From the NCBI GenBank assembly GCA_034440635.1, contig JAOTON010001946.1:836001-900000 (forward strand): a DNA stretch of 64,000 nucleotides. The letters run 5' to 3'. How positions within the stretch are numbered: the first letter of the stretch is position 1; every line of letters begins with the position of its first letter. Under the pieces are notes generated by a model, which did not search any database, was not told the DNA's origin, and saw only the letters and a program-made list of their open reading frames with translations. Shown here one piece after another: positions 23,292-33,744 of this stretch. Origin of the DNA: Lepas anatifera. Lineage: Eukaryota; Arthropoda; Thecostraca; Lepadidae. The translations under genes were made by a program, and so were the position numbers.

Positions 23292-24437
23292 GCAGACTGG
23301 GCATAACTCTTAGGCCATTAGAGCCATTGATATGTGGTCAAGTACATTGGATAGGAAAATGCCAGACCGTTTTCCGCCATGTGGAACGTAATGACCTGCC
23401 GCCAGTGGTTTGACCTCCAGAGGTCACCTCGTGACCTAATATGACCTGAGGTCACAAAAGGTCAGAAAGTAACCTTGCGGTATATCAAACGAAAGCCAGT
23501 GACAAGAAATACACGATGGTTTTTTATTCAGCGCTCTAACTTATTTAGGTCAAAAGGTATTTTCAAAATACTGTTTTTGACCCCTGGTGACCTCGGATGA
23601 CCTCGGAGAGGTCAAAGAGCGAATATGGCCCCTGGAATCCGTGAAATAGGGAGTCCAAGAACGCTTTTCTGACCAAGCCGAGCATTTTCAATCGTTTTTG
23701 TGACTTTTAGATCATAAGACAGCTTTTCCCCATGCTTTTTCAATGGGAGGGGTCACCTCGTGACCTGAACTCAGGTAACGAAATCGAAAAATCCCGGATA
23801 TACACATTGTAGACCCTGAAGAGATGTTAAAGTGTAGGAAGTTTCAAATTGAGCGACTTCTAAATGTAGCTCTTATAGAGCTCAGAAATTGAAGTGAGGT
23901 GACCTTGGTTGACCTCGCCTGGTGACCTGACCTTGGGTGACCCGGGGTAAAAATTTCAGGGATGGTGGGAAAATGATGCAGTGAGAGGTAGAGCCCTCAA
24001 CCGCGGTGCTGCGCCTCGTAGTTTTTCTGCTATCCCGGAAAAACCTTAGGGGAGGCCATCGATGGCCTCCGGTGGGGCGATGGTTAAGGCAATGACAGGT
24101 CAAAGAAAGAGGCATGTTAGAGAGGAGTTTCAAGGCTCTGACGTCTGATGGAGTTGAGTTAGAATAATTGATTAGTTTTTAGGCACCATTTGCTTCCTCT
24201 CCTTAAGGCGAATAGAATGATGTATAATATGACTAAACTAGGTCAAAACACAAAAATTGGCTGACCTGAGGTCAAGTCAAGGCCACTCCGGATCTAACAT
24301 AGTCAATATGGATATCAATCGACTCACAATAACAATCCAAACGTAATGGTATCAAAATAAAACTTTATCAGCATTTCCTGAAAAGTTATTGACCCAAGCC
24401 AAAAAACCTATTTAGGTAGCCCAGATGATCTCTCCGG

Positions 24438-24778
24438 TGTCTAAGGTGCGACGGTCGCCAACCTCACCTCGTGTGCGCGGTAATTTGTTTGCCGGCGAGG
24501 TTGCTTGGCAACTAAGGCTGCGACGAACTGTTGTTTACCAAAATCAACTTGGCTGGCATTAAGCACTATTAAAGACGATTTAAAAGGAATCATGTCCTTT
24601 CCATGATTTTCGTGAATTCAATTTGAATTATTGTTCTAAACATGCATTATATTTAATGACTAAAACAATAGTAACGATTTTGAGCACTGCGTGTTGAAGT
24701 CAATTTGCTGCGAGCGTTGAACGCCTGAGCTTGCGTCGTTTTGCTCCAATCCCGTCGTTGCACCGCGCGGGTCAGAGG
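24438..24778. mobile_element. Second copy of the Harbinger-like MITE
   Basis: Shares with 8403-8937 the start CCGGTGTCTAAG, then GTCGCCAACC, GCGACGAACTGTTGTTTA, CTTGGCTGGCAT.AAG and GCATTA.ATTTAATGACTAAAACAA, in the same order. It interrupts D1 inside GATGACCTCTCAGAGGTCACAGG (compare the uninterrupted D2 at 25777). The ends are degenerate, so the duplication cannot be read. Confidence 0.75.
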
Positions 24779-25268
24779 TGAGGTCACAGGTAAAAAAATG
24801 CAACATGAACCTGGAAAAGGGCTCAGGATACTACGATTTGGAGAATATGAAGGTATTCTGATTTGAATCTACACAAATACAGGCAAATTCTTGTTTTCTC
24901 CACGCATTTCCAATGGAGTATCTGAATCTGACCTGAGGTCATCGATATCAAAAATTCCGGAATATATTTTGTAGTACTGGGTGGGCCCATTATCTTGTTA
25001 AGTTTGAATATGATAGATTCATCCTTTTCCTACTTATGCCACCTTAAATAAATATTGTTTTTATGTTTTTGGAAATGAGGTCACTTTACCTGCACGGGTG
25101 ACCTAGGTTCTATCATACCCTTTGATGACCAACCTTAAAATTTGGGAGAAAGTTGGCGAAATTGTATAAGGATAAGGTATAGAAATTACGACGGCGCTTT
25201 GGGCCGCCGTTTTTTCATACCACCGGAAAACCCGAGAGTGCGCTCAAACAACCCCCACCGGGGTGAGG

Positions 25269-25895
25269 TTAACCCACGCCCCGGTGGGCCTTCGAGCCAT
25301 CTTCGCCCTGGTGGGGGTGTTTGTACACCCCCTTGAACTCGGCCACTATGCAGGATAGCGAAAGAACGTGAACTCTGGTGGATAGCTCATACAACGTCAA
25401 GAAGAAACTTTATTTGTCACTTTTTGTCTCAGGTCAATATTCAGGTCATGACAGGTCAAAGAAAGTGGGATTCTGAGGAGAGTTTTTGGGCTCTAGTGTC
25501 TGACAGAGTTAAGTTACAATCATTTTGTAGGCACCATTTGCTCCCTCTTGTCATGGAAAATCGAATGATGTATAAAATGATCATTCTGGGTCAAAACACA
25601 AAAACGACTTGACCTCAGGTCAAGTCAAGGTCACTTTTTAAGCTAGCATAGTCAATATGTATATCAATAGACTCGCAATAGCAGTCTGAACACAATTATA
25701 TGAAAATATAAGCTGTATTATCCTTTCATGCAAAGTTATTGACAAAGGTCTGAAAACTGGTTAAATAGCCCCAGATGACCTCTCAGAGGTCACAGGTTAA
25801 AAATTGCAACATGAGCCTAGACAGAGGCCCAGGATACTACGATTTGGAAAATATGAACGTATTATCAGCTATATCTACACAAATACGCCATTTCC
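25269..25895 (+). mobile_element. Family D TTAA element (D2), right part missing
   Basis: TTAACCCACGCCCCGGTGGG at 25269 shares its TTAA with the end of D1, giving a head-to-tail pair. The sequence follows D until TATCTACACAAATAC (about 25895), then stops matching; the remaining ~400 bp of D is absent. Confidence 0.8.
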
Positions 25896-26269
25896 GTTGA
25901 AATTGATTTTCAATTCATTTTGTTGAATTTGATTCACTTCCGGGAACCCTGTGCTCACGCGGTGCGGTTTGCCGAGGTCCAGGTGCCCACCGTTTGGGGG
26001 GGGGTGGGGGGGGCTGAGCTGCTGCCTGGCCCACCTCACAGATGGTTTACGTGTAATTTTTCATAGCTACTACTGCTTGGCAGCGTGTCATTTAGGCAGG
26101 TGTGGACAGGGGACAGATGCAGGTAGGGGCGGGGACCGGAGAGCGAGCCTGTATACATATTACCACCTGTCTTTGATATATGTGTATATTTCGAAGTAGG
26201 ACACCTCATTTCATTTCACCCAAACCTTATGATTCAAACACTTTATCCATTAATGTTACAATTATGAGT

Positions 26270-28239
26270 TATTCTAGCATTAAGCAACAACTCTCCCTTG
26301 TTTCCTTCAACGTACGGGGTCTGAGAGACCGCAAAAAGCGTAGAAGTATATTTCGACACATACGCGTAAGGTATAAGCACAGCTTAGTTATTCTGCAAGA
26401 AACCCACTCAAAACCCGAAGACAGTACCGCATGGAGATGCGAATGGGCAGGAAAAATATTCTTTTCTCATGACGTTGGGATTAACCAAGCTGGAGTTGTA
26501 GCGATAATTCCACCATAATATCCATACCAAGTGCGTGAATTGTGCACAGATGATGCAGGCCGTTTAATCGGCTTGGAAATAGCTACCAACCCAGATCTCT
26601 ATCGTATAGTCTGTGTTTATGCACCATCTGTTGAAAACCAAGCGACCAAATGTAACTACCTAGAACAGTTCAGGGAATTTATTTTATGCTATGCAAATCG
26701 CAGTTCCTTCTTAGTGGGAGATTTTAACGTAAAGTTAAGCGCCTTAGATACGGATAACACGAAGCATAGGAACACCAGGGCCAGCATTAAGTTAACACGC
26801 GCATTGACGGGGGGCGGGTACCCGCCCCCCTCGGGTTTTTCGGAGATAGTAGAAAAACAGCGGCGCGTAGCGCCGCCGTACTTGGTATACCTTTTTCCTC
26901 ATCATTTTTACAACTTCTGTGAAAATTTTAAGGTTAGGTCATCTCAGGTCAGGTCACCAGTACAGGTCAAGTGACCTGACCTCAAAAAAAGTTTAAGATA
27001 ACATAAGTCGGAGCAGGGTGAACTTATCCGATTGAAACTCATATCACATAATGGCCCCACCGAGTTCTCTGAAATATGTTCCGGTATTTTTGATATCGAT
27101 GACCTAAGGTCAGGTACGAGGCATGACCTCTCCGTTGGAAATACATGGGAAAATGGTTTTTACGGAATAACTCAGTAACGGATAGTGATAGAGCATTTAT
27201 TTTAGCTGCATTAGACTCGCCTGGGCTTTGCGGTTCTAATGATATGCATTTTATATAATTTGACCATGACCTGATCTCAGGTCAGGTCAAATCCTTGATT
27301 TGACCTAGCAAGGTCAAATTATATATCATTCGATTCGGCTTGCTCAGAGGATTCATACAGTTTAAGTCGTTTTGCTCTATCTTTTACTTGTTCAGATATA
27401 ATGGCCGAAAAACTGAATTTACATGCTATCCCTATGACGGGCATGTTTTGACCTCTCGTGACCTTAAATGTGACCTGACAAAAAAATGGTACAAATGCTT
27501 TCCATGGAGAAGTGGATGGGCAGCCCAACGCCGTTTACTGCTTTTCGCTACCTACCGTGGTTCTCGAGATCTTAGGGGGGCGGGTACCCGCCCTCCCCCG
27601 TCAATGCGAAGATGGCTCAGACCCCCGTCAATGCGCGTGTTAAAAGATACGCTGGATGAATTCTCATTTGAGGACGCTTGGCGCGTGCAACACCCCTCCA
27701 ACAGGTGCTACACATGGCGTCGATTTAATCCGCTCCAACAGTCTCGTCTTGATTATATTTTTGCCACCAGAAGTATACTAAACAAAGTATTTTCCGAACA
27801 AAAATTGAAAGCAGGAATTTTAAGGGACCATAGCATTGTTGTCTTGAGTGCCGATATTAATAGCGACAAGCGTGGCCCGGGCATCTGGAGATACAATGAT
27901 AGATTACTCAGTGATGAGGTGCACGTGAAGGATGTTAAAACGGAAATTCAATCAGCTAAGGACAAGGAGGGTAGTTATGTTAATATTTCATGCAAAGGTG
28001 TCTTGATGGAATTTCTCATGAGTAATATCAGAGTTCAGACGACAAAACGAAGTAAACAAATTGCTTTTGAGTCCCGTAAGGAAGAGAATGAATTATACGA
28101 TAGACTTAACAAACCGGAATCTGTCATTGCTGTTAGCCCTTCCGAGCCGAAAGTAATCGAGTATCAATCAATTCGGTCAAAACTAGATGAACTTAAAGAA
28201 GAGCGGGAGAAGAGCTGCGATTGCAAGGTCACAGGTTAA
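26270..28239 (+). pseudogene. LINE ORF2, AP-type endonuclease domain (broken)
   Basis: Nicks target DNA to prime reverse transcription. All core motifs of the APE family are visible: SFNVRGL, LQETH, VYAP, FLVGDFN, SRLDYIF and LRDHS. The methionine at 26264 begins MSYSSIKQQLSLVSFN, which places the SFNVRG motif at the expected N-terminal position. Damage: an in-frame TAA at 26516, the 848-bp A3 element after IKL (26792-27643), and a frameshift near 28205 before the RT part. Deleting A3 with one TTAA joins IKL directly to KDTLDEF in frame, so the endonuclease was open there when A3 arrived. Confidence 0.9.
26792..27643 (-). mobile_element. Family A TTAA element (A3), complete, in LINE endonuclease
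   Basis: TTAACACGCGCATTGACGGG at 26792 and GTCAATGCGCGTGTTAA ending 27643. TTAA at 26792-26795 and 27640-27643 is the target duplication: the LINE codons AAG-TTA-AAA-GAT are rebuilt when one TTAA and the 848 bp are removed. I count 17 AGGTCA/TGACCT hexamers inside, where about 0.4 would be expected at random. It carries the GGCG..GCGCCGCC hairpin near 26860. Confidence 0.95.
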
Positions 28240-30061
28240 GTGGACGGAGATGGGCGAAAAACTATCGTCCTACTTTTTGAAATACGAAAAATCTAGAGCT
28301 ACTGAAAAGTTGATCTCAATGATAGAAACAAGTGATGGAGAAATCATTAAAGGAAATAGATCCATACTTAGTGAATGTGTTTCACATTTTCAGGATATAT
28401 GCAAGACAAAACGGACGTCGCCTGTCTGTTTCGAGCAATTCGTCCTAGAAAGCGATGACCCTCGCTTATCTGAGGACGATCAAGCTTCGTGTTTAGGTTC
28501 GATTACACTAGAGGAAGGCAAACAGGCTCTAGAAAATATGGCTAAAAATAAGGCTGCAGGAATATCAGGGTTCACCGCTGAGTTTTTCTGTTTCTTCTGG
28601 AAGGACATTGGAGAAATACTGGTTGATTACTTAAGCGACGCGAAAAGCAGGGGCGAACTATTTATTACTCACAGACGCGGGGTATTAACACTTATACCGA
28701 CGAAAGGTTGTCAGCATTTTCTAAAAAATAAGAGACCCATCTGTCTTTTAGACGTGTTGTACAAGCTGGTCACTAAAGTCATGGCAATACGATTGGCAGG
28801 CGTAATCGACAAAATTGTTCATAAGAACCAGACTGGTTGTATTAAGGGGCGATACATTGGGGAAAATCTACGGTTAATTACTGACGTTATCGAATACTGT
28901 GGAATGGACGAATCATCTGGAGTTCTGGTTGCTCTAGATTATAAAAATGCATTTGATTCCTTGGAACAGGACTTCATAATATATGCGTTGGAATCATTCA
29001 ACTTTGGGCAAGATTTAATAGCGTGGATAAAAACTTTATACAACAGGGTCTGCATTACCATAATCAACAACGGTTATGCCTCTGAGTGGTTTCCTAGTTC
29101 ACGAGGAACATTTCAAGGATCTCCCATATCAAGTTTATTGTTCAATGTCACTGTCGAGCTTCTTGCTATAAAAATACGAAAATCTGCAGTAATCAACGGA
29201 ATTACAATAAATAACATATATGTTAAGGTAAGTCAGTATTGTAATGATATGACCCTAATTTTGGCGAACGTTAATGATGTTAACAATGCGATTGAACTGC
29301 TGTCAACTTTTAAGAACATTTCTGGTTTGGAGTTAAATATGAATAAAAGCAAGTTAATGTGGCTGGCCTCGTATAGACATAGAAGAGATTCTGTCCGCGA
29401 GATTTCAGCAGTATACAAAATTAAAATATTAGGAGTTTGGTTTAGCGCATTGCAAAATTGTCATGACGAGAATGTTTTACCGGTGATCAATAAAATCAGA
29501 AAAGTAACCACCACGTGGTCTCAGCGTAGTCTAACAATAAAATGCAGAATAAAAATTGCGAAGTCACTGGTCACTTATCAGATAGTTTATATTGCAACAA
29601 TCACTCAAATTTCCAAAGCTGTTATGTGCCAGATTCAAAGCCTCATCATGAAATTTATTTGGCGTGGGAGGCCTCCAAAAGTATCAAAAGAAGTGCTCTG
29701 CCAACAAATAAAGTATGGTGGATTAGGTGCTATCGATATTGAAAAATTTTGTGTTTCGATTAAAATGGGATGGATCAAGCGGATACGCTCATATCCTGAA
29801 TTAGACTGGCGAAAGCTCCTTCAATCCAGATTTTCTAATTTCGAGCTAAATGATGTTATCCGTATTCGAAGCTGCCTTAAATTCATTAAAAAGATAAGCA
29901 TTCCCAAGTTCTATAAACAGGCAATAACGAGCTTTCAAAAACAAAATTCGTTCGAAATAGTTAGCGCAAGCCAAATTCGGACTCAATCATTGTGGCACAA
30001 TGACGACATTACTCTCAACAAAAACCCGATATTCTTTAAAAACTATTATACGGTCGGGTAA
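28187..30061 (+). pseudogene. LINE ORF2, reverse transcriptase domain (broken)
   Basis: About 620 codons stay open. RT motifs in order: AAGISGFTAEFF, RPICLLDVLYKLVTKVMA, QTGCIKGRYIGENLRL, LDYKNAFDSLEQ, RGTFQGSPISSLLF, the catalytic box as YCND, and SGLELNMNKSK. The QTGFIKGRYIGEN style points to the Tx1/L1 group. Residue 3 of the YADD box is Asn (codon AAT at 29243-29245), one G-to-A change from Asp, which should abolish catalysis. The first 20 or so codons overlap the endonuclease frame and are out of phase; the true junction is near 28205. A one-base frameshift near 30058 ends the frame. Confidence 0.92.
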
Positions 30062-31559
30062 CTACAATTGGTCATATTGTGACCGAGAATGGTCATTTGA
30101 AGAGCCTCGATCAAATTAAGCAAAGCTTTCCTAATCTGAGAACAAATTTTCTCACACATCAACGACTCATGTCAGCTGTTCCAATTTTTATGGAAAACAA
30201 AGTTACAAGATCCAGGGGGTAGAATGAGCCCCGCATTGGTAAATGACATAGTTGTCATGTGCCAGGACGACAAACCAGTACCTGTAAAGCACTGTAGTGT
30301 CCGACATTTTTATGTCAAACAACTTAAAAAACAAATACCCAGTGCTGTAGGTAGATGGGATTCCTCTGATATAAGGCCACCGAATTGGAGTGAAGTGTTT
30401 GAGATTCCATATAAATGCACAATGTCAACCAAAATTCAGTATCTTCACTTCCGAATAATCAATCGTTATATAATTTTTGTCAACCGGAAATTTTTGTCAA
30501 CTCGTGGTATGATTGGAAGCCCCTTATGCACACATTGTTTTCTGGTTGAGGACATGAGACATTTCTTTTATGAATGCGATATAGTAAAGCCGCTATGGAA
30601 CTTAATCCTACCACAACTTAAAACCATTTTCAGACTAGGTCAAGACTTTCCAAGTTACGAAGCAGTAATCTTGGGTTGTCCAAGTGCGCCACCAGTAGTT
30701 AACTTGATATTGCCTCTAACAAAACAGTATATAGTCAAGTGTAAGTTAAGCCAAGATGAGCCCACCAACCCGAACTTGAATTATTTAAGGAATGAAATAT
30801 CTACCCATTGTTATGCGGAAGGAATCATTGAAAAAAATAGGAACAAAATTGAAATTCATATAAATAAATGGAAATCTCTATGGAGTGGGGACAGTGGCGG
30901 ATCTAGCCAGTTGGTTTGGAAGGGGCAAACCAAAGTCGAAAAGGAAAAAAGCGTCACGCAGTGAAAAATTGCGTTACAATATGCCTTTTTGGTAGGATTT
31001 TGGGAACTGGAGACGAAAAGCAAAAAAACGCCACGGGGTGAAAAATATGGGCTCAAGTTACTTTTTTTCCTATCCAAGCCCCAATATTTACACTGAACTT
31101 CACTAATTCTGTTTGAAGTTGAGAGTTGAAGCACCAAAATCTTGCTTACAAGCTAAAAAGGAGTCGGGAAAAAGGAGGTCGATCGCTTTGGGGGGGGGGC
31201 AAAAACATAGTTTTGCCCCGAGCTTTTCCGTTTGGGGGGGCAATTGCCTTTTTGCCCCCTCCCTGGATCCGCCACTGAGTGGGGATGTTCCCATCGACAG
31301 GCCCCGCTCTCCATGGGAGGAGGAGAAGGCGGTAGGGAGAGCACAGCTGTTTCCAGACTGCTGCTGTGACGCGTGTGACTGGCATATAATGCATGTCGTC
31401 ATATTCCCTATCCGTGACCACCTCATTTGTGCATCTCACTGCGTATCTGTGTCTGTCTCTCCTCGGCACTGCGTTTGTATCCCTTTTGCCTGTGTTGAGG
31501 TGTGTTGGGAAGTTGGGTGGGGAGGGGGATGGATGGTTTTCTTTGTTAGATGTTATTGA
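30062..31559 (+). pseudogene. LINE ORF2 C-terminal part with Cys-His motif (broken)
   Basis: 30058-30219 is readable in a shifted frame and ends at TAG 30220. The original frame resumes at 30224. It contains LCTHCFLVEDMRHFFYECDI, the C-x2-C-x7-H-x4-C motif found at the C terminus of L1/Tx1 ORF2. A hAT MITE sits at 30892-31277. Removing it with one 8-bp duplication joins KWKSLWSG to DVPIDRPRSP in frame, which then runs open to TGA at 31557-31559. Whether that whole tail was originally coding is uncertain. Confidence 0.8.
30892..31277. mobile_element. hAT MITE in LINE ORF2 tail
   Basis: CAGTGGCGGATCTAGCC on the left and GGATCCGCCACTG on the right. Exact 8-bp duplications AGTGGGGA lie at 30884-30891 and 31278-31285; 386 bp. 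The interior (AGGGGCAAACCAAAGTCGAA, CGTCACGCAGTGAAAA) matches the MITE at 56854-57380. Non-coding. Confidence 0.95.
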
Positions 31560-31605
31560 CGAGGTTCAGGTGTATTTTCGATATTGGGTTTGTCAGGATG
31601 AATGT

Positions 31606-32416
31606 TTAACACGCGCATTGACGGGGGTCTGAGCCACCTTCGGATTGACGAGGGGGCGGGTGGGGCGGTACCCGCCCCCTAAGATCTCGGAACCACGGTA
31701 GGTAGCAAAAACGGTAAACGGCGTTGGGTAGCCCATCCGCTTCTCCATCGAAAATATTTGACCATTTTTGTAGGTCATTTAAGGTCCAGAGGTCAAAACA
31801 TGCCGTCACATGCCGTCTAGGGATAACATGTAAATTAAGTTTTTCGGCCATTACATCTGACAAGTAAAGATAGAGCAAAACGACTTGAACCATATGAATC
31901 CTCGCAGCAAGCCGAATCGAATGATATATGATTTGACCTTGCTAGGTCAAATCAAGATTTGACCTGACCTGAGGTCGGTGGGTCAATTATATAAAATGCA
32001 TATCATTGGCCTCAAGCCAAGGCGAGTCTAATGAAGCTAAAATAAACGCTCTATCACCATCTGTTAATGAGTTATTCCATAAAACCATATTTCCATGTAT
32101 TACCAATGGGGGTCATGCTTCGTACCTGACCTTAGGTCATCGATATCAAAATACCGGAATATATTTTGGAACTCGGTGAGCCCATTATGTGATATGAGTT
32201 TCATTGGATAAGTTCACCCTGCTCCGACTTATGCTATCTTAAACTTTTTTGAGGTCGGGTCCTTGACCTGCACTGGTGACCTGACCTGAATGCCTTCCTA
32301 AATTTTCACATAGCTGCAAAATGATGAGGGAAAGGTATACCAGTGGCGGCGCTGGGCCGCCGTTTTGCTGTCTCCGAAAACCCGAGGGGCGGTACCCCCC
32401 CCGTCTCGCGTGTTAA
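31606..32416 (+). mobile_element. Family A TTAA element (A4), complete
   Basis: TTAACACGCGCATTGACGGG at 31606; right end GTCTCGCGTGTTAA at 32416; 811 bp. It lies in the 3' untranslated region of the Tx1-like LINE. Several single-base deletions in homopolymers distinguish it from A9. Interior AGGTCA blocks are in the usual order. Confidence 0.9.
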
Positions 32417-32977
32417 AGGCAAATACAGGGCTTCGGCCGTCACCTGAAAAAAACACAGGTAGTTTTGAATCTCGAGCTATAGCATTAAGAATTAAATATT
32501 TCCTTTAATATTCAATGTTTAGTATAACTATAAATATTAGTATAACTATGGAATATTAGTTCATATTATGTATTAGTGGAACTGGTCAATATAAACTATA
32601 AATATACTATAACAAATAAATATCACTATAGTAGTAAGTTGTCAAATTGGAATTACCTCACCTAAGGAATACGGAAATTCAATCACACATATGTTCTACC
32701 TTTTAAGTAGGTTTAAAATCATATTCTCTAGAAGTGTAGGTAAGAATAGCTTGATGCTCATATCAAATAATGTTCTGTGTCAGATTATGCATTCCCTATT
32801 GAAGGAAAGTACTTAATCGGTCCCCCGATGATAAATAGTGATAAGTAAATTGCAATGAGTGCTGCAGGCCCGAGCCTTGTAGGTAATTTTTCCAATAAAT
32901 TTTATTTCAACTATCTTTCTGACAACAATAAGTTCTCGCAAGGCCTACTGCAGATAGAATGCCATAAACCGCAGTTT
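32417..32977. other. AT-rich unassigned sequence
   Basis: Very AT-rich, with repeated TATTAGTATAACTATAAATAT-like words near 32520-32620. It may include the 3' end of the Tx1-like LINE. No gene. Confidence 0.3.
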
Positions 32978-33450
32978 TGTGGGAATGACCTAGGACCCAT
33001 GAACCTAGGACCTCCGGGAATGACTAGGAGTTTGGACGCATGGCGAGGACTCTCTGGACTTATGCTTCGATTTTTAAAATTCGTTTCATACCAGCATAAA
33101 TTCACCATCGAGCACACCGGCACGTCTGGTTCCATCCCTTTTTGGATACGCTCATCACGGTTTTCAGGCCAGGGGACTACAAAACTGAACTTTTCATCAA
33201 CCCGACGACAGCTCCAATCACCCTCCCTTTTGACTCAGCTCAACCCTCTCGGCAAAAAAAATTGCCATCCGGTCGGCTTTTTGGAGCTTAGGCGTTTTAG
33301 TTTCTGGACTTTGGCTTTTTTGGCTTTTCACGCTGCCTTCGTCTTTTATATCTTTTTTGTCTTTTTGCTGATGGGAGAGTTTTAAGTCTTTAAGCGCTTT
33401 TACTGTTTTCTGTTTATTATATTTTTAGGGTCCTAGGTCATTCCCACAAC
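32978..33450. mobile_element. MITE with 22-bp perfect inverted ends
   Basis: TTGTGGGAATGACCTAGGAC is the start of a 22-bp terminus at 32978, repeated inverted at 33429-33450. The 473-bp interior is non-coding and pyrimidine-rich. An inner partial repeat GAACCTAGGACC follows the left end. The flanks do not show a clear duplication, so the superfamily is open. A 176-codon frame crossing the left end is a chance frame. Confidence 0.7.
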
Positions 33451-33570
33451 ACTAGCTTTCTGACCTCGATATTACCCTTTGTCTCAGTGGACCTCTGGTC
33501 CACTTTTCTCCCAGCGAGGGGGAAGAGTTCGGACCACTCCCTTTATCTCGCAGTCCATGCAAGACAATTC

Positions 33571-33744
33571 GGGGCAGTTGTGTAGTGTTTAACAGGTTCA
33601 CTTTCAAAGCGACTGATCTAGGTTCAAAGCCCGGCGGATTACCTGAGAAGGAGCAATTTGACTACCTGGAAACTTTTGCACAGGGAATGAGTTGGTGCCG
33701 CCTTTGGTGGGTGGGTCACTAAGCCCAAGAAAAAAATAAAAAAC
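33571..33744 (+). repeat. tRNA-derived SINE
   Basis: The head GGGCAGTTGTGTAGTGTTTAAC and the B box GGTTCAAAGCCC (about 33623-33634) match Pol III promoter layout. The body GCACAGGGAATGAGTTGGTGCC corresponds to the CAACAGG..GAG.TGG core of the other SINEs. It ends in AAGCCCAAG followed by an A-rich tail (33730-33742). Confidence 0.65.

Larger units (their letters stand above)
17941..24087 (-). mobile_element. Family B TTAA element (B2a) with nested B2b and C1
   Basis: TTAACCCGCGCCCCACCGGG at 17941; GGTGGGGCGATGGTTAA ends 24087. Its own sequence is 17941-18131, 19185-19220 and 23292-24087, about 1.0 kb when the inserts are removed. The pieces align in order to B2b, for example GCAAATCTGCAAAGTGCATTAG, TATTTTCACTCAAATATGCAA and CTGGGCATAACTCTTA. 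Confidence 0.85.
17762..25272 (+). mobile_element. Family D TTAA element (D1), outermost of a five-level nest
   Basis: The degenerate left end (17762-17940) matches D2 at 25269: CACCTTCGCCCTGGTGGGGG and ATGCGGGATGACGAAAAACGC. The right part is 24088-25272, ending ACCCCCACCGGGGTGAGGTTAA. Joining the two parts across the inserted B element recreates the D sequence CTCAGGTCAATATT..GTCATGACAGGTCAAAG. It contains B2a (and everything in it) and a Harbinger-like MITE near 24438. Confidence 0.8.
25896..31605 (+). mobile_element. Tx1/L1-like LINE copy, with nested elements
   Basis: The region between D2 and A4 is a LINE oriented plus. 25896-26269 may be its 5' untranslated part (GC-rich, with a run of G at 25997-26014). 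Then come endonuclease, RT and C-terminal parts of ORF2. No ORF1 is found upstream. A3 and a hAT MITE interrupt the coding region, and A4 lies in the 3' untranslated part, whose end beyond 32416 I cannot locate. At least four point-type lesions break the reading frame. Confidence 0.8.

Noticed and set aside
32855..33385. 176-codon protein
   Set aside because: The frame runs across the end of a MITE with perfect inverted termini and has no family motif.
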